Assembly (NCBI GenBank): GCA_019022495.1
Contig: JAFEKR010000027.1
Span: forward strand, 347,501 to 411,500
Direction of reading: 5' to 3'
Length of the DNA: 64,000 nucleotides
Origin: Epichloe hybrida
Lineage: Eukaryota; Ascomycota; Sordariomycetes; Hypocreales; Clavicipitaceae
The notes below the pieces were generated by a model. That model worked only from the letters and a program-made list of their open reading frames with translations. It did no database searches and had not been told where the DNA came from. The position numbers and the translations under genes were made by a program. Of the stretch, positions 35,132 through 49,501 are shown piece by piece. Every line of letters starts with the position of its first letter. Positions within the stretch are counted from its first letter, which is position 1.

Positions 35132-36157
35132 GTAAAGGAAGTATTAATTAAATTTAGTATAGGAGAACTAATTATTACGCTTAGAGTAGCTAATATACCT
35201 ACTTCTTTTAGAGATATTCTCTTTTAGGTTATACTAATAAATACTTTATTTCTCTTATCTCTTAATAATATAGACTATTTATAAATTAACTTTAATATCT
35301 CTAAAAATACACTATAATAAGGAAATATTAAAGTCCTTATAATATATAAATAAGGGTATACTTAGATACTACTAATATAAAAAGAAAAGGTAGTTACTTA
35401 AGGTTACCTTATAGAAAGTAAGCTATAGTAATTATATTATTACTTTAGGTATTCATTAATCTAATAACTATATAAGGTTCTTCATAGATTAGGGTATAAT
35501 ATTAATATTAAGGCTATTAAGGAGCTAATAAGAATTTACTACTAATACTAGATATATATAAATAGCCTTAATTACTTTAAATTTACCCTTAAGGATAAGT
35601 ATAGCTTTAACTATAAAGTAATAGTAAATATTTTCTACCTTAATAGTAACTACCTTATACTCTATACTATAGATATAGGTATAGTATTTAATATAGTGAA
35701 ATTCCTTAATAATATCTCCATAAGAATAACCTAGGAAGCCCTCTAGATATGCTAGATTAATACTTACCTAGGCCCTCTAGATTTTATTATTATAGACACT
35801 AAAATAAACTTTTATAGTAATAAATTTAGATAATTCATAGCTTTAATATTAATTTTAATTAAGGAAGTCCCTATTAAGGCATACTATAGTATTAGGAAGG
35901 TTAAAAGGTATTATAGGCTACTCTAAAGGGCCTTTAATATAATTAGGCATAAATATCCTATAATACCTAAACTAGTTACCTTATAAATAGTAATAAAGGC
36001 CTTAAATAACACTATAGGCCCTAATAGCCTTATTCTAACCCTCCTTATCTTTAGAGCTTACTTATATATAATTAATAAGTCCTTACTATTACTTAATATT
36101 ATATAGTATATAATTATAGTATAGAAGGCTACTAAAGAGATTAAGAGGCTTTATACT
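35132..36157 (+). mobile_element. Copy C2: fragment of a family-C retrotransposon
   Basis: 1026 bp aligning with C1 30952-32391 after removing the 404-bp insertion and its 8-bp duplication. It covers the end of protease and part of integrase. It starts at the C1 LTR and is cut at 36157 by the inverted family-A LTR. The matching continuation of C was not found beyond 50466, so it is a true fragment rather than an interrupted copy. Confidence 0.75.
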
Positions 36158-36416
36158 TATTAGTTACACCAAGGTGCCTGCGCAGGTAGGATAATCCTGT
36201 ATTATTAAAGTCAATGATAGTTAGATAGATAGCTAGGAAAGAGAGAGAAGAGAGGGAAAGTCTAGATGCTAGGAAAGTAAGCGAAACCTGTAGGTAGGGC
36301 TAAAAGAGGGGGTGGCGAATTAATACAGCTAATTATATCGCGTGTATCGCGCTAGACCTATAATTAGTCTAGTCTTTAGCTATAATTAAACCAATAAAAA
36401 TCCAAAGGATTTAACA
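36158..36416 (-). repeat. Family-A LTR, inverted (3' LTR of A4)
   Basis: 259 bp beginning TATTAGTTACACC and ending AAAGGATTTAACA, the reverse complement of family-A LTRs with RIP-type changes at both ends (TGTT to TATT, CGACA to TAACA). It is followed by about 78 bp of A 3' internal sequence in the same orientation (36417-36494), with the purine run AAAGG near 36481. Confidence 0.85.
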
Positions 36417-36494
36417 CTAGTAGTCTCTCTTTTTCCTTTATAGCTAAAGAGCTTAAAAACGTAATAAAAATTAGATTAAAGGAAAGTGTATATA

Positions 36495-36752
36495 TGTTGA
36501 TTCCTTCGGATCTTCATTGGTTCAATCGTGGCCAAAGACTAGACTAATTGTAGGTGTAGCGCAATGCATGCGATATAATTAGCTACATTAATTCGCCACC
36601 CCCTCTTTTGCCTTATATACGGATTTCGCTTACTTTTCTAGTATCTAGACTTTCCCTCTCTTCTCCCTCTTTCCTAGCTAACTATCTAACTATTATTAAC
36701 TTTAATATTATAGGATTATCCTACCTACGCAGGCACCTTAGTGTAACTAACA
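36495..36752 (+). repeat. Family-A LTR (5' LTR of A3)
   Basis: 258 bp, TGTTGATTCC to TAACTAACA. Close to the 3' LTR at 49247-49501; differences are mainly C/T and G/A. A TATATACGG box lies near 36615. Confidence 0.88.
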
Positions 36753-39700
36753 CTAATTACTAGTTAACTTTATAACTATAAATAAGCTAGGTATTATAAG
36801 AAGAGACATTTCTAAAAATAATACTACTACTACCCCTTGTTATACTATAACAGTTATTGTGGTAAAGAGGTATAACTATATAAGTGTGCTAAAGGAAGAG
36901 ACTAGAATTCTAGTTATAGGCTTATTAGGCTTCTAAGGAATTAATCTATTAACCCTTAGGCTAAGGGATATAACTTTGTTATATCTATCTAGGATATTAT
37001 TATTAATTATTAATTTTATTATCCATTACGAGAAAACTAACTAACTAACTGAATTTATTGCCGCGAGGCATTTATTTCAAACCTAATTTTAAATAACCTT
37101 AGCTAAGCTAGCTAACACACCTATAAATTCCCTTTAACACATTACCTTCTAACAGACCTTTAATCTCTCCCTATAAGTATTTACTACTTATTTCTTACCC
37201 CCTTTACTCTTAATGCTATTTGCCCTATACTTATTAGTAAGAGAGAGAGATTACCTCCTTCCCTCCTTTTTATAAAAAACAAAAAGTAGTAATTCCTATT
37301 ATTCCTTTGTTGCTTTTCTTATTATTTTCTAGTTACTTTTAGCACTTCTATTGCTTTATTTATCCCTATTAATTTGTTCTTATTACTACTTTTACTGCCT
37401 TTTTCCTTCTATAATATTCCTTTTATAGTTAAAGATAGCAGAGGAATCTAGACTTTCTATAAGAGCAAAGGCTACTAGTAATAGTAAGGCTCTAATTATC
37501 ACCCCTAAGAGACCCTAAGAGCATAAGTTACCCTTATGTCTTTAATAGCTTACTTATAACTTCTTTAGTAATTAGAAAGAATTTATTAAGCTAGATCTAG
37601 AGACTACTACGTAGCTTAAGCTTAATAACTAAATTATAAGATTTATTAACCTTAGTAAGTATTAAGGTTAGAGAGATAATAACCTATAGGAATTATTCTA
37701 AGAAGACTTTAAAGGCTAGTCTAAAGATACCTTTAAAAGGGCTATAAAGGAAGTTATTAGATAATTACGTAATTCTTTACAAGATTATAGTATTCTTATT
37801 AAGCAAGGCCTAGGATATTTAATCCTAGTATCCCTTAAAGAAGTGCTTTATTAAACTTTAATACCTCTTTAGTCATAGGAAAGATTATAAGAAAGACTAT
37901 AATCTTCTAAACCCTAAGAGCCTTAATATTAATAGCCCTAATAACCTACCCTAGAAATCCACCTTCCCTAACCCTAAAGACTACCTAAACCTTTACAAGA
38001 GCCCCTATAATAATCCCTATTAAATTAATAGCTTTATCCTAATGATTATTATTAATAACAACTAGTAAACTATTATTTATAATAAATTATGCCTTTATAG
38101 TAATTCCCCTCTAAAGATTAGATTATAAAGAAAATCTTAGGGCTTATAAAGATATACAAGGATAGTAACTACTATAGTGGGAAGCTATATAACTTCTTAA
38201 TACTAAAGATTATACTCTTTAAAAATAAGTGTGATAAAATTAACCTTCCTTAAATATATTATTAGAAGGCTTTCCTTATTATATTAATAGGTAATGCTAA
38301 ATAATACTTCCTTAATTACCTCTTTAGGAATAACTATTCCTATAAAGAGATAATTACCTATATTTATTAACGCTTTAAGACAGAAAGTAACTAGTAATTC
38401 TATTACTATAAATAAAGTAGTATAACATTAAAGAATATAATTAAGAAAAACCTTAATAAAAGTAAGCTTCATTACCTTAAGATTATATTATTAACCCTTA
38501 AGAAAATTCATAGAGGGCTATACCTTACTAAAACAGTAAATACTAAGCTCTATAAGTAGGCGTTAAATGCTATAGCTAGTATACCTAAATATTAAATAGT
38601 AAAATATATATACTCCCTAGGCTTTAAAAGTCTTGCTAGAGACCTTTGTAAGGTAATTACTACTATAGAATTAAATAAGAAGTCCTCCTAATACCTTTAG
38701 TACTAATAAGGAGACCCTCTAGAGGCTATATTCACTAATTATTAGTATAGATAATAATCCTATAGTAAAGGAAGCTATTATAGATAAAGCCCTAGGCTAA
38801 GCACTAAGCATTACTTTATATATAGTAAGAGTAGCTACTAGTTCTCTAATTACTTTACTAAAGAGTATTAAAAGGAAAAGAACTACTAGTAAGCTAGTAA
38901 AATATATTATACACCCCCTTTAAAGAAAAGATTCTAGCCATTCCTTACTTCCTATAAAGGGTAGGATAATAATAAGCCTAATAAGGGCTTAGGTTAGAAT
39001 TAGGAATTATATCTTTTAGCCTATATAAAGGCTAAAGATAATAATAATAATATAAAGAAACTACTATTAATAGCATACCTAAGTATTATATAATTCTTTT
39101 ACTCTAGACTATAGACTAACTATAACACTACTAATATTAATATCCTTATAACCCTAAATAATTAAGCCTTTTAACATATATTCCTTAGGTAAGAGCTTTA
39201 TAAGCTATAAGAGTGTAATAAAGGCTTAATTTACTATATCTCTAAAGAATACTATTTTAAAGAGGTCTTTAAAGGGATTATACCTAACACTAGCGCTATA
39301 GGAAAGTTAACTATAGGGGAGGTATAAGTAAAGGCTCTATTAAGACTAATGCCTTTATTAAAGGTAACCCCTTATAAACCCTAAATTATTATATTTAGCG
39401 CTAGATTAGTAGTTATAAGAGAAATCCTTTATATACCTATAGAACTTAGAGAGCTTAAATTTTATATCCTTAATATAGCTACCCTCTTTCTCTTCTTAAT
39501 TACTAATATAGATAGGATATAAGTTAAGATTAATAACCTTACTAATATACTTATCTAAGGTAATAAGACTATACCTATTATGTAATAATAGGGTTATTCT
39601 TAGTAGTTACTAGAGGTAAGAGAAATAGTTACCTTTTACCTTTTAGAAGGAGATATCTATTAATTACATTATTAACTTAGTTACCCTTCTATTTAATAAC

Positions 39701-42582
39701 TTACAAAGATCCTTTACTAAGCTAGTTATAAAGTTAAATACTAGGTAATTAAGGAATTAACTAAAGTTTACTACTATTACTAGATACATAGAAAGGCCCC
39801 TAGTTAATTTAAATTTATAATTTAAGATAACCACGAATTTAACTATAAGATTATTATTAATATTATGTAAATTAATGGCTAACTAGTGCTTTATATTATT
39901 AATTTAGTAATATTATTCTAGGTAGCCTAATTCCTTAATCTAAAGAAGCAAAAGGCTTAAGATATCTAGGATGCCATCCGCAAATATTAGATTAATACTT
40001 ATCTTAGACCTCTAGAATAGATTATCCATAACGCTAGTAATAACTTCGCTTCTACTAAATTTAAGTAACATACTTAACTAATATTAATTAAGACTAATAA
40101 GATACTAATTAAAGCCTATAATAGTATTAGAAAGGTTTAGAGATATTATAAACCTTTACGCTAAGCCTAAAACATTATTATAGACTTAATTAGAATAGAA
40201 CTTATACTAGAATAATATCTTTAAATAGCTATTAAAGCTATTAATAACTTTATAAGCCTAAATAGTATTATCCTAACCTTACTAGTCTTTAGAGGCTACC
40301 TATGAATAATAAATAAGTTACTACTAAGTATCTCTGTTATTTAATATACTAAAGTAATTTATAAAGCTACTAATAAAGTCTATTACTATCTAGCTTTATA
40401 GCAAGTCTATAATACCCTTAAAGCATAGAATAGCCCTAATATAGCACCTATATATTAGCTACCCCTATAGGCTAATATATATATATAGAGAGAAGGGTAG
40501 CTAGCATAGCCCTTATAAGCTACTTACTACTAATAGAGAGACTTGTATAGTTAATATACCCCGTAGCCTAGTAAGGTTTCGCTCTATAGTAATAAAGCCT
40601 TACTATAAAGACTTATGTATTATAAAGGGACTAGAGTAGTAAGGGATAAAGCCCTGTAATCCACTAGAGTAGTAGGAGATAAAGCCTAATAATATAGAGA
40701 AAGAAGTAACTATATAACTAACTACTACTACTAAAAGAGATTCTCTAATAGAAGAAAGCAAAGAGCTATAGGTACTAGCTAAGAGAAAATAAGGGAGACT
40801 AAGAAAGGCCCTTATAGTTTAATTTATAAGCATAGAAAAGTCTAAAGAAAAGGCTTATAAAGCCTAGAAGGCCCTAAAGGGAAGCTATTAAGTTAAAGAC
40901 TTATTACCTTACCCTAAAGGAATAAAAGTAAGGAGAAGAAAAGCTTATAATCTTAAGAAAAGCGCTAGCCTAGTTTAACTCTATGTACTTATTAACAAAG
41001 ATTAAGAAGAGGCCTTTATTTAAGAGGCTATAGCTATAGGAATACTAAATATAGTATTCTTTATAGCAAAGGAAAAGGCTAATTAAAACCTTGCTTTTTA
41101 ACTCCACTAAGAAGGGAAGATTATAACCCTAGGAAAACCCTTTAAGTAATCTAACTAGGCTAAAATTAATGCTTTATAAGCTTACGATATGTTCAAATTC
41201 ATTAAGTATAACCTAGCAAAGCATAGAGGTTATAGAATCTTTAATTCTTATATAGTTAAAGAGATTAAAGGCAAAGGAATAGACTTACTATATAAGAAAT
41301 CCTGCCTTATTATATAAGGCTATAATAACAAAGGAAAGGAATTCATCCTAACGCAATTACTAATAATATAATAAGCAAGCTAACGCCTTATTATAGCTAT
41401 TACTTTATTATTAAGAAGAAGAGGCATTTACCTTTAGATTCGTAATATTACGTAAGCCTACACTTAATTGTACATAATACTAATAAGGCTAATTATTATA
41501 AGATTACTAAAGTAAATTATATATCTCTTTCTAGAAGAGACTGTAATTAAATTAATTAGACCTCTTTATAGGATTATAAAGGCTAGAACCTACTAGTAGG
41601 TAACGTACTTCTATTACCATAAGGATAACCTTAATATAATAACCTTAACCTATAATCCTTACTTATTAATTATAGCTCTAAATAATAAGAACCTCTTTAG
41701 CATTATTAGAATACAAACTAACGATATATTAGGCCTAAGCGACAATAACTTCTTCTAAAAAGAAGAGAAAGAGCTCTAGAAGGCTAATTTTATAGCTAAA
41801 GAAAAGCAAGAATTAACCACTAAGAATCCCCTTATCTTTAATAGTTACATCTTAACCTAAAACACTAATAATTTATTAATATTAACCTAGAAGGGCTAAA
41901 GTTAGAAGATTAAGGAAGTTAATCCTCAATCCCTAATAGTAAAGCAAGATTATATAAAATAACAAGCCTAAGGAAGCTATATTATAACTATATATTAACT
42001 AGAAGCTTCCTATAACCTATTAATTATAGCTTAACACTAAGAACCCTTTACTAAAGATATTACATACCTTAATAAATACCTTAAGTAGCAGATTAAGAAT
42101 TAATAATATAGACTATAATATATCCCTTTAGTTCTTAAAGAAGTAAAGCTCTTTATATTTATAAATAAATTGCTTACTAATAATAAGGATTTAAGCTCAT
42201 AGATTAGATACGTAATTATGATTAGCAATAAGATAATACAAGATGATAATACCTTTATTATAAAAGGTAATATTATTATATATAGCTTAATAAAGAGTAA
42301 GAGAGTTACTTATAGTATGCTTGCCTTTGAATTATATAGTATAGTTTAAGGCATAGACATTGCTTACACAATTTCTATAACTTTATATTAGATTATAAAT
42401 TGATTAAAGATACCTTGAATTCCTATAGTTCTCTATACTAACTCCTTTTTATTATATAAATACCTTATAAAACTAGGAACTATAAAGGAGAAAAGACTAA
42501 TAATTAATATTATAGCTCTTTATTAATTATACAAGAGGCATGAGATCTATAAAGTTAGGTGGATTAATGGTAATAATAATCT

Positions 42583-42878
42583 TGTTGGTATTTACAGGAT
42601 ACCATTGACTTACGCGTAGGGTTTTCGGGGTGGACTAAAGTGCACGTAATTATCATATATTCTAGTCTATTAAAGCAAGCAAAAGAGGGATTAAATAGAA
42701 GCAAAGAGAGTACGCTATTTATTATAGGAAGAGAGGCCTTAATTAGGGTTATTAGCGAAGAGGCCATATGTGCTAACCCTGATCGTAGCGCGGTTAGGCC
42801 GGACATATGGGTTCGCAATGCAACGCGCTTACCTAATCAGAGGCGCGTACCCTTGTTAATATTATGCTTATTCTAACA
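42583..42878 (-). repeat. Family-B LTR (3' LTR of B2, left)
   Basis: Starts TGTTGGTATTTACAGG and ends TTATTCTAACA. It is the less mutated B2 LTR at its left end (it still has ACGCGTAGGGTTTTCGGGG), whereas its right end is mutated (CCAACA to CTAACA). Confidence 0.92.
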
Positions 42879-45800
42879 CTAGAAACTCTCTCTTTTTAAT
42901 ATAATTATTAACGTATAATATTAATAAGAGAAGTAAATAGGAATTAAGGAATAAATAAGATTAAATAATTGTGAATAATATATAAGAAAAGGGCAAGGGG
43001 AAGGGGTATAATAAACAACAAAATCTAATCTATAAGCCTGTGTAAGGATAAGTAGGCCTAATTCTTAATACCTTTAATCTTGTTAGATTAACACAAACGT
43101 TATAATCGCGTAACCCACCCTTCTATCCTAATAGTCGCTTTATTACTTGTAATAAACCTCTTAAATACCTTATTTAGTAATGCCTTTATAAATACATTGG
43201 CAAGGTTATTATTCCTATTAATCTATCTAATCTTATAGATCTCTTATTGCTTGTACAATTAACAAAGGGCTATAATATTAATTATAAGACGCTTCTCCTT
43301 TATAGTACTAAGCTTAATAAGGCATTTATATAAAGAGTATAAATTAGTATAGATAATAATAGGAATTGTAGGGAGGTTTAATTAATAGGTGATTAACCTA
43401 AGCGTTGTTAAGACCGCGTAAGCTATATTAGCACTAGCAACCATGCTATAGATCTTAGAGGCAAGCACACTTCTTATAACTCTCTTACTCTTAGTAGAGC
43501 TATAGTGTATAATATTACCTTAGATTATAAAGGTGCTTTTCTCTTAGACTTTACTAGCTAGGATAAGCACATAGCCTAGCTAGGAAGTAAGGTCCTAGTT
43601 ATTAGCAAATAATCTATTTATAAATACAAAAAGCTTTGCCTTTTTAAGATTCAATAGTATAAACCTTAATCCTTAGCTTAGATTATTAATTTGCTATTAA
43701 ATCTATTAGTTTAGGCTCTTTATATCTTAAGGTGATAGCTCTTAGTATTATATAGTAATAGAGAGGTTAAAGCAGGCTTTAGGTTAGTAGATTAAGGTAA
43801 TATACGCGCCTTAAGCTTATTATTCTATATATACCTGTTTTAAATTAGTTAGCAGGATTAACTAAAGCTTTCTACTCTAGCCCTTCTGCCTTAGCGTGAT
43901 TATATTATTTTTAAGAGTAATAATACTACTATTAAAGGTTAGTAGGTTCCCTATAGAAAGGATTTGCTTTAGTTTAGTAGTAAAAGAAGCGGCTTTTAAT
44001 TAATCTTCCTCTTATTAAGAGAACTTATGGTTAGATAGTCTAATTATATTATTAGTTTGCATCCCTATACACGCAAAGGTTAGGTTCTCCTTTATTATTA
44101 TAAGCAGGTATAGGTTGAACATAGAGGTTATTATCTAGAGCATTTCTTTATAGTAATAATAATACGTTACCCACTAGTGGTTACTAGCTTCTGTAATACT
44201 ATACAAAGGCTTAATCACTTATATTATTATACCTATAGGGTATAGGTAACGGATTTAGATAGGGATTTAGGCTAGGATTATATAACTAAGAAGCGTTCAG
44301 GCTTGTATATAGGCCTGTGTAATGTCGCGAAGCTAGAGGATAAGGCCTAGTAATAACAACGCAGGTGCTATCGCAAGGATTAATTGCTAGCTAGCTTGCT
44401 AGATTATTAGGGCCTATATAAGGATTGCTAGCTTCTCCTTATTGCTATAACCTTGGATTATAAGCCTTAATTTCTTATATAGATCCGTTGTCTTGCCCTT
44501 TACCTTGTTAATAATATAGGAATTAAAAATGCAAACTTTACTATGCTCTCTTTTATTATACTTAATAAACTTAAACACACCTTATTTAATTAGAGAATTA
44601 ATCTTAGCTTTAGTAAATAGCTTAAAGGGTTTACTAGGGGTCTTGAATAATTCCTCCCTTACATAATTAGATTGCAAGCTTAAGGTTAGAGCTTTCCTTA
44701 GCTGATAGAAAGACGTTAGTCTTATCTTTTATTTAATCTATGTAATTAACATTAGACATAATAATAGGGGGGTTCTTCTAAGGTCTTCTAGGTCCTTGCC
44801 TTAGGGGATTAGCAGGAGGGGTAGCTATAGGCTATAGGGAGGCATCTTAGTTGTCTATGCTCTTAGGAGGTCTTTCTTTATTAGGATCTTTATAAAAAGG
44901 CCTAATAGATATTAATCTAAAGGCCTTAGGGCCTTAAGGGAGCTTAAGAGTATAGGTCTTGCTCTCTATAGCTAATAGCTTATAGGGGCCTGCCTATTCT
45001 TTACCTTTATACCACATATGTACAAGCAATCCTAGTAGGAGGTTAATGGTTGTAGAGGTGTTAGGACCGTTCCTCGTAGCAAGGGTATTGCTAACTTTCC
45101 GCCAGGCATAAATACGCTTAACTTCCTTTATTACTAGTTAGATTATAAGGGCCCGCTACGTAATATCTAGTAATAGAGGCAATTCCTTAACTATACAAGG
45201 ATACGCGCTAAAAATAAGGACTATTAGCACAAGACTATTTAATCCTGCGGTGTTATTCACAGCTTTAACTACTATTTGCAATGCCACAGGCTCTAGCGTT
45301 ATTAGGCATTCCTATTAGATAATATTATAGGCTCTTTAGAGTAGCCTATAATATTGCTTAACCTTACTAATACTATAGTAAGCCTTAATAGGGACGTCTT
45401 TAATCTTAATTACTATTAATAATGTAAGCTACTTAAATTCCTTACCTCTAAAGGTCATTCTAGTATCCGTAATAATTAAATCTAGGGAGCCTAGATAAAT
45501 GTTAATCTAGTAAAGACAGAGTGCTTCCTATGTAGTCTTTACAAAGATATCTTTAATGAATCTAGCTATATTAAAGGATATAGCTATATTAACAACTTAC
45601 AGAACAGGGCGGTTACTATTAAGATACATAATATCCATAATAATTTTATAATTATAGGCACATTTATCCCAAAGAGTGAATTTAAACTAATGTAGGCTAT
45701 CCGCGTGTAATTAGCACTACTAGCAGACCTTGGTCAGTTTCTTAATAGCTTTAAACTTAACTTTATGCCCTAATTTACATAGCAAATTATAAAGACGTTA

Positions 45801-48662
45801 AACTAAAGGGTGTCCAAAGCGTTAATATAATTAGCAAAGCTTAATCTCTATAAGATAACTCTAAGCAACACTTTCTTCTTTATTAAGAAGCATCCACACA
45901 TGCCCCTATTTGCATATAATAGGAACCTTAATATTCCCTTACTATAGAATGTTCTCTGATATGTGGAAATTAATCTTTAGGTAGGTTATATTATTAAGGT
46001 ATAAGAGAAAGGGAGTATTTATAAGGATTACTTAAAAGAGGATAATTCTAAATAGAGTTAGCACTTTAATTAATCTAAGTGCCTTAATTAGTTCTCCAGG
46101 GCTAAATTTAATCTTTACCTTCCTAGCATCTAACCTATTAAGCGTGACAGTTAGTATTACACTTTACAAAGCTAAGAATTAAGGGTAGCCTACTAATAAA
46201 TATCCCGTAGCACCTGTGTTAGCTATAATGCCTTTAAAGGTTCTAGATAAATATTATCCTTTAAGTGTAAATATGCTTAGTACCTTATCTAGTTCCTAAA
46301 GATTAAATAGATCCTTCTTAACTAGAGCATAAGTTATTACTTTACTAGCAAGAATCTTAGTAGTTACATAGCTATTATAGGTGGTCCCATGTGTAAAGAA
46401 GCTTATAGGCACTTAGCTATTATTATCTTCTTTACCAAAACCAAGTTCTATTAGGTATTAATTAATACTGTTATCCTTAGCTAATTCAGGATTATTATTG
46501 CCTTTATACTATATTAGGAATGTATTATATAAAGAAGCTGTTAAGTCCGTGTAAGAGTAATTCTTGAATTGTTAGAATACCTTCTTCTAGTCCTTATCTA
46601 AGTGTTTAGTTAACTAATAACCTTCTTTACTATATATATAATACTTTTTTAAGCGTTAAGGCTTACTCTTTAATAAAGATTAACTATACTAGGCTTCCTT
46701 GCCTTTTCTATTATACTTATAGTTAGTCTAAAAGTGTTCCTTAGTGCTAGCTTCTATAGGGAACTACTGCTAATTAATTAAAGCTTTAGATTTGCTAATT
46801 AATATCCTTATCTATTTGTAAAAGCGTTAGAGGTTAATAGGAGGATTAATAATATAGGCCCTATATTCTAGGATTCCTTTATAGGTATTTAGAATCTAAC
46901 TACAGAGGTCTAATTCTAACTAGGATCTATAAGGATTTGCCCTTTAGAGATTCAAAAGCTTTGTTATAAGGTCTTTAAAGCATTTAATCTTTAATTTACT
47001 AGGGTTCTCTTAAATAATCATAAGTAGTTATAATCTTCCCTATAATAGATAGTTCTTTTAATACGTATTATCTATCTTAAACTTCTACCTAATCCTATAG
47101 ATAAGAGTTAGGAGATCTTAGGGGTCTCCTTAGCCTAAAAGGTTCTCTAAGAAGTACTATAGAGATCTTCCTTTTAGTATAAACTTAAAACCATAGCCTA
47201 ACTATTCTTATATAATTCCTAGTATCTTATACTTCCTTTAATAGGTTAAGAGCTTAATATTAAGAATATTATACTCCCTAGTGCTATACTTAATACTCTT
47301 ATTACTATAGAATTTATTAAGATTAAGTAGTTACTTTAATAAGGGTTAGCCTATCTCCTAAGGGGGAATAGGGATAATTAAATCTTATAGAAGAGGTACT
47401 ATAGTTTTAGGCTATAGAGGGGGATTATAATATTTTACTATAGGAGGGGAAGCGGGGGGGGTCTAGGGTTATGGTTAAGGGCTTGTAATAAGGGGATTAC
47501 CTCTACTATTACACCTTTGCCTTACACTTAGTATACTTAGGGATTAGTATAATAGAATTTAGGAATAGAATAGGAGTAATTATAGTAGTTAAGGGGATTA
47601 GGGATAATATAAAGTAATTAGTTACTTTAGTTAATCTCTAAAAGAAGGGATACTAATAGGAAGGAGGTCTTTATAGAAGTCCTTCTCTGCTATTTACCTC
47701 TTAAAGGGGGAATACTTCCTAGTAACTTCCTATATTTCTTCTTCTTTCTAGTTATAGAATCTATTATAGTTAATAATATCTTTAAGCAAGACTACTATCT
47801 TATAGTAACTCTATAGGTCTATATAAACGCTACTAAAGAAAAGAAAGTCTTAAAGACTCTTTATAGCCTTAGGATTTACTACTTAGAATATTTCTTATTT
47901 CTATCCTCTAAAGTTATTACTAAAGATAGTTAATAGGGTTTATAGGTATAGGTTCTTATATTTATAGGTTACTTTCTTAATAAGAATCTATACTATAAGC
48001 TCTTTAGGGGTAGTATTTACTTTAAGATTAAATAATTCCTTATTCTCTAGTGCTTATTACATAATGTATTAGTGTAAATTAGGGGATATATAGTTAAGGA
48101 GGTAAGATATAACTTATAGATTAGCTTCTCTTCTAGTATCCTTAGGGGGGAAGGTGCGTTTATAATTAGAGTGAATATCTTAGGCTCTAGATCCCTTTAG
48201 TTAATCTTAATGTTTTACTATAATATTAGTAGTAAATAGGGGGGTAAGGGAAATAGAGAATTAATAGAAGTCTAAAGGATTATAAGTAAAGCTATTATCT
48301 TTATCCCTTAGTAGGTTTAATTAAATAATTAAGGATAGGTTAGGTTAGTTACTAACTAGGCCTTAATTATTTAATAAACACGCTTCTAAGGGTTTATTTA
48401 TATAATAGACGCGCTAATTAAATAAATAAAGATAGGTTAGGTTAGTTACTAACTAGGTCTTAATTAAGTTAATAAGCTTAGATTTAGTATAGAGCTAGTT
48501 ATAGTTACTTAAGGTAAAAGGAGAGCTAGAATATACTTCTTTCTTAGTATATTTAGTATCTTAGAGTAGCACTTTCTTTTTTATAAGGTAAGTCCTTAAT
48601 ACTAATACCTCTTCTATAAACCTTGCTAATCTATGGTATTTATAGAGATAATTACTAATTAG

Positions 48663-48958
48663 TATTAGTATTTATAGGATACTATTAACCTATATATAGG
48701 GTTTTTAGGGTAGACTAAAGTGCACGTAATTATTATATATTCTAGTCTATTAAAGCAAGTAAAAGAGGGATTAAATAGAAGCAAAGAGGGTGCGCTATTT
48801 ATCACAGGAAGAGGGGCCTTAATCAGGGTTATTAGTAAAGAGGCTATATATGCTAACCCCGATCGCGGCGCGGTCAGGCCAGACATGTGGGTCCGCGATG
48901 CAACGCGCCCACCTAATCAGAGGCGCGCACCCTTGTTAATATCATGCTTGTTCCAACA
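48663..48958 (-). repeat. Family-B LTR (5' LTR of B2, right)
   Basis: Starts TATTAGTATTTATAGG and ends TTGTTCCAACA. Mutated at its left end and nearly intact in its GC-rich right half (CGATCGCGGCGCGGTC near 48859). Confidence 0.92.
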
Positions 48959-49246
48959 AATCTAGCAAATATAATAATAAAAGCATTACTAAATTTATTA
49001 CTTTTCTCTTTAATTAATTTAAACGAATTAATAATTTATATTAAAGAATAGGTAAAGAGACTTATAATATTAGGGGATAGGAGCTTAGGCAAGGACTAAC
49101 AAATTAATTTAATTAACTAATGCCATAATAGCCAATCAGAGTAGCGGATTCCTATTAAGGGATTTACTTATGTATACTTTCCTTTAATCTGCTTTTTATT
49201 ACATTTTTAAGCTCTTTAGCCACAAAGGAAAAAGAGAGACTGCTAG

Positions 49247-49501
49247 TGTTAATTCCTTTAAATCTTCATTAGTTTAATTATAGCTAAAGACTAGACTAAT
49301 TATAGGTCTAGCGTAATGCATGCAATATGATTGGCTGCATTAATTTGCTACCCCCTCTTTTGCCTTATATACGGATTTCGCTTACTTTTCTAGCATCTAG
49401 ACTTTCCCTCTCTTCTCCCTCTTTCCTAGCTAACTATCTAACTATCGACTTCAATATTACGGGATTATCCTACCTGCGCAGGCACCTTGGTGTAACCAAC
49501 A
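49247..49501 (+). repeat. Family-A LTR (3' LTR of A3)
   Basis: 255 bp, starting TGTTAATTCC and ending GTGTAACCAACA, the least mutated end of the family-A LTR. It is followed directly by the target duplication ATATA. Confidence 0.9.

Larger units (their letters stand above)
42583..48958 (-). mobile_element. Copy B2: full-length copia-type retrotransposon nested in A3
   Basis: 6376 bp with two 296-bp LTRs (42583-42878 and 48663-48958) and a perfect 5-bp target duplication AATCT (42578-42582 and 48959-48963). It splits the A3 RNase H region. Orientation is minus: RNase H remnants at about 43140-43450, RT about 43600-44400, integrase about 44900-45950, gag about 46900-48600. The two LTRs, identical at insertion, now differ by many transitions. 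For example, CATTGACTTACGCG on the left corresponds to TATTAACCTATATA on the right. It is probably the youngest of the nested LTR elements. Confidence 0.88.
36495..49501 (+). mobile_element. Copy A3: complete-structure copia-type retrotransposon, interrupted by B2
   Basis: LTRs at 36495-36752 and 49247-49501, and 5-bp target duplication ATATA (36490-36494 and 49502-49506). Net length without B2 is about 6.6 kb. Leader about 36753-37070; gag remnants about 37400-38950 with a degraded zinc knuckle near 38805-38880; protease near 39230-39310; integrase about 39660-40350; RT about 41130-41760; RNase H about 42290-42582, resumed at 48964. Every frame is cut by TAA/TAG, mostly where CAA/CAG/TGG would be expected, as RIP produces. 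It is the best-preserved copy of family A. Confidence 0.85.

Noticed and set aside
42564..42876. 73-84-codon ORFs on both strands of the family-B LTRs (also at 28463, 48665 and 63635)
   Set aside because: They recur only because the LTR recurs. Codon positions show no constraint, and the ends coincide with the LTR rather than with gene signals.
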